7,215 nt of DNA from Chloroflexota bacterium (GTDB taxonomy: Bacteria; Chloroflexota; Limnocylindria; QHBO01), in the NCBI GenBank assembly GCA_019348395.1, contig JAHWJN010000064.1, positions 1-7,215 of the forward strand, given 5' to 3'. This document shows, one piece after another, positions 6,043 through 7,215 of this stretch. The position numbers were made by a program, and so were the translations under genes. The notes beneath the pieces were generated by a model. It was not told where the DNA came from. It was given only the letters and a program-made list of their open reading frames with translations, and did no database searches. Position 1 is the first letter of the stretch, and the number at the start of each line of letters is the position of its first letter.

Positions 6043-6408
6043 CTAGTCCTCGACCTTCTCCGCCCACGCGGTGTCACCGAACGACAGCGCCAGGTGCTCC
6101 ACCTCGCCGTCCTCGGCGGCGCCGTGCCAGTGCTCCTCGTCCGGTGGGGTCACCACCATGTCGCCGGCCGCGATTCGCTCGACGCGCCCGTCCCGCGTGC
6201 CGACGCGCCCGTGCCCCTCGGTGACGAACAGGACCTGGCCACCGGGATGGCCGTGCCAGTACGTCCGTGCTCCTGCCGGGAAGCGGACGCGCAGCGCGGT
6301 CCCCGATGGCGCATCGATGGCGCCGTAGTCGCGTCGGGTGACGGCGCCGTCGAAGTGATCGGCCGCCATCGGCTCGGACGAGGTCTCCGCGAGTCGGGTG
6401 ATTCTCAT
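6043..6408 (-). CDS. Small single-domain cupin, mandelonitrile-lyase/RmlC-like type
   Basis: This 121-residue cytoplasmic beta-barrel protein has both cupin motifs. Motif 1 (46-65) reads PAGARTYWHGHPGGQ, giving His52, His54 and Gln58 where classical cupins have Glu; motif 2 (82-96) reads GDMVVTPPDEEHWHGA, giving His93. This His-His-Gln-His set and the overall sequence resemble, from memory, the small Mn-dependent cupins that include bacterial hydroxynitrile lyases such as GtHNL. Most relatives have no assigned function, so a metal-binding cupin is all that is safe to say. The start is ATG 6406-6408, consistent with the short N-terminus of relatives (MRITRL). No strong Shine-Dalgarno is visible. 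The stop TAG directly abuts the ROK GTG, so the two are almost certainly cotranscribed. It lies 46 bases after argF on the same strand. Confidence 0.85.
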   Translation of the reverse strand: MRITRLAETSSEPMAADHFDGAVTRRDYGAIDAPSGTALRVRFPAGARTYWHGHPGGQVLFVTEGHGRVGTRDGRVERIAAGDMVVTPPDEEHWHGAAEDGEVEHLALSFGDTAWAEKVED

Positions 6409-6454
6409 CGGTCCAGCGTAGCGGCCAGCCGCTCCATGGTGGACAGGCGGAGCG
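6409..6454 (-). other. Short gap between argF and the cupin gene
   Basis: This 46-base spacer has no T-tract hairpin, ARG-box-like repeat or convincing promoter. A 10-codon frame, MERLAATLDR (ATG at 6437-6435), ends in a TGA that overlaps the cupin ATG as ATGA. It has no ribosome site and is more likely chance than a gene. The short gap suggests read-through from argF. Confidence 0.4.
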
Positions 6455-7215
6455 CTATCCCACCAAGTCCGCCAGCAGCGCCTGCTGGACGTAGAGCCGG
6501 TTCTCGGCCTGCTGCAGCACGACCGATCGCGGCCCGTCGAGCACCTCGTCGGTGATCTCCTCGCCGCGGTGGGCGGGAAGGCAGTGCATGACGAGGGCGT
6601 TCGGCGCATGCGCCAGCAAGGCATCGTCGACCCGGTAGCCGCCGAAGCGCAGCCGTCGCAGGTCCGCCTCGGCCTCTGCACCCATGCTCGTCCATGCGTC
6701 GGTGTAGACGGCATCGGCATCGGTCACGGCGGCGACCGGATCGGTCCCGATGTCGACCGAGCCGCCGGTCTGACCCGCCAGTACTCGCGCCCGGCCGGCG
6801 ATGGCCGGATCGGGCTCGTAGCCGGGGGGCGCCGCGACGCGCACCTCCATCCCGGCCAGCGCGCCGGTGAGGAGCAGCGAGTGGCAGACGTTGTTGCCGT
6901 CGCCGACGAACGCGAGGGTTCGTCCGCGGAGATCGCCGAGCCGCTGGCGCAGGGTCAGCACGTCGGCGAGCGCCTGGCACGGGTGCTCGAGGTCGGTGAG
7001 CGCGTTCACCACCGGCACCGACGATGCCTCGGCCAGCTCGAGGAGGGTGGCGTGGCCGAACGTGCGCAGCACGACCGCGTCGACCCAGCGCGACAGGTTG
7101 CGGCCGATATCCGTCGCGGTCTCGCGGCGGCCGATCCCGACCTCGTCGGGCGACAGGTAGATGGCATGCCCGCCCAGGGCCGTCACGCCGGCGTCGAACG
7201 TGACGCGGGTCCGCC
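6455..7215 (-). CDS. argF: Ornithine carbamoyltransferase (ArgF), 5' end cut by the window edge
   Basis: The C-terminal 252 codons of ornithine carbamoyltransferase are present, open through the right edge; the N-terminal 50-60 residues of a typical ~305-residue enzyme are missing. The enzyme makes citrulline from ornithine and carbamoyl phosphate. The window edge enters just inside the carbamoyl-phosphate loop (S-T-R-T-R), showing RTRVTFDAGVTALGG. Then follow the helix region with LEHPCQALADVLTL (HPCQ motif), the second-domain strand FVGDGNNVCHSLL, TDAWTSMGAE for ornithine binding, and HCLPAHRGEEIT with the catalytic Cys. HCLP and the D-x-W-x-S-M-G motif separate it from aspartate carbamoyltransferase. 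A GTG at 7186 inside the frame is not the start. It precedes the cupin and ROK genes on the same strand, so argF is detached from argC by two genes. Its promoter is outside the window. Confidence 0.95.
   Translation of the reverse strand, partial: RTRVTFDAGVTALGGHAIYLSPDEVGIGRRETATDIGRNLSRWVDAVVLRTFGHATLLELAEASSVPVVNALTDLEHPCQALADVLTLRQRLGDLRGRTLAFVGDGNNVCHSLLLTGALAGMEVRVAAPPGYEPDPAIAGRARVLAGQTGGSVDIGTDPVAAVTDADAVYTDAWTSMGAEAEADLRRLRFGGYRVDDALLAHAPNALVMHCLPAHRGEEITDEVLDGPRSVVLQQAENRLYVQQALLADLVG

Noticed and set aside
6405..6437. Ten-codon frame MERLAATLDR ending in ATGA overlap with the cupin start
   Set aside because: It looks like the mini-ORF before argC, but it has no ribosome site, does not touch the argF stop and is probably chance.
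4879..6555. Long plus-strand open frame (558 codons) opposite the ROK, cupin and argF genes
   Set aside because: The translation is rich in Arg, His, Asp and Gly with no recognisable domain. It is the complement of well-supported genes and open only because stops are rare at this GC content.
6585..6594. Isolated TGCATGACGA word inside argF resembling an ARG-box half-site
   Set aside because: It encodes the conserved M-H-C of the HCLP motif, and there is no partner half-site at the right spacing.
6603..6614. Perfect 12-bp palindrome GGCGCATGCGCC inside argF
   Set aside because: It encodes ordinary ArgF residues, has no loop or partner site, and palindromes of this size are expected occasionally in GC-rich DNA.

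Overview
This 7.2 kb window is very GC-rich (roughly 70% by eye) and almost entirely coding. It holds an arginine-biosynthesis cluster on the minus strand. Read in the direction of transcription (right to left), the genes are argF (5' end cut by the window edge), a small cupin gene, a ROK-family kinase gene, argC, argJ, argB, argR and argD. The C-terminal end of a UdgX-like uracil-DNA glycosylase gene lies on the plus strand at the left edge and converges on argD. The GC content, the GTG starts and the actinobacterial-looking operator suggest a high-GC bacterium, either Actinomycetota or a high-GC Chloroflexota lineage. The sequence alone does not settle which.

The core block argC-argJ-argB-argR-argD is tightly packed. 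Each of its four junctions is a 4-base stop/start overlap (GTGA, GTGA, ATGA, ATGA). It encodes N-acetylglutamate kinase (ArgB), N-acetylglutamyl-phosphate reductase (ArgC), acetylornithine aminotransferase (ArgD) and ornithine acetyltransferase (ArgJ, which recycles the acetyl group), plus the arginine repressor ArgR. ArgF then carbamoylates ornithine to citrulline. argG, argH, argA and carbamoyl-phosphate synthase are not in the window.

The best regulatory signal lies at 4981-5018, at the junction between the ROK gene and argC. It is a dense cluster of TGCAT/ATGCA half-sites that includes a 16-bp ARG-box-like inverted repeat. This box straddles the stop codon of the ROK gene, so an ArgR-controlled promoter probably sits inside the longer argF-cupin-ROK-argC transcript. 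An 11-codon reading frame bridges the same junction, with ATGA overlaps at both ends.

The unexpected components are the cupin and ROK genes between argF and argC. The cupin has the His-His-Gln-His metal site seen in mandelonitrile-lyase-type cupins. The ROK protein keeps its ATP-site and catalytic residues but has lost one zinc-ligand cysteine. Neither has a known role in arginine synthesis. I found no tRNA, rRNA, CRISPR array, insertion sequence or phage feature. No gene-free stretch is longer than about 46 bases.
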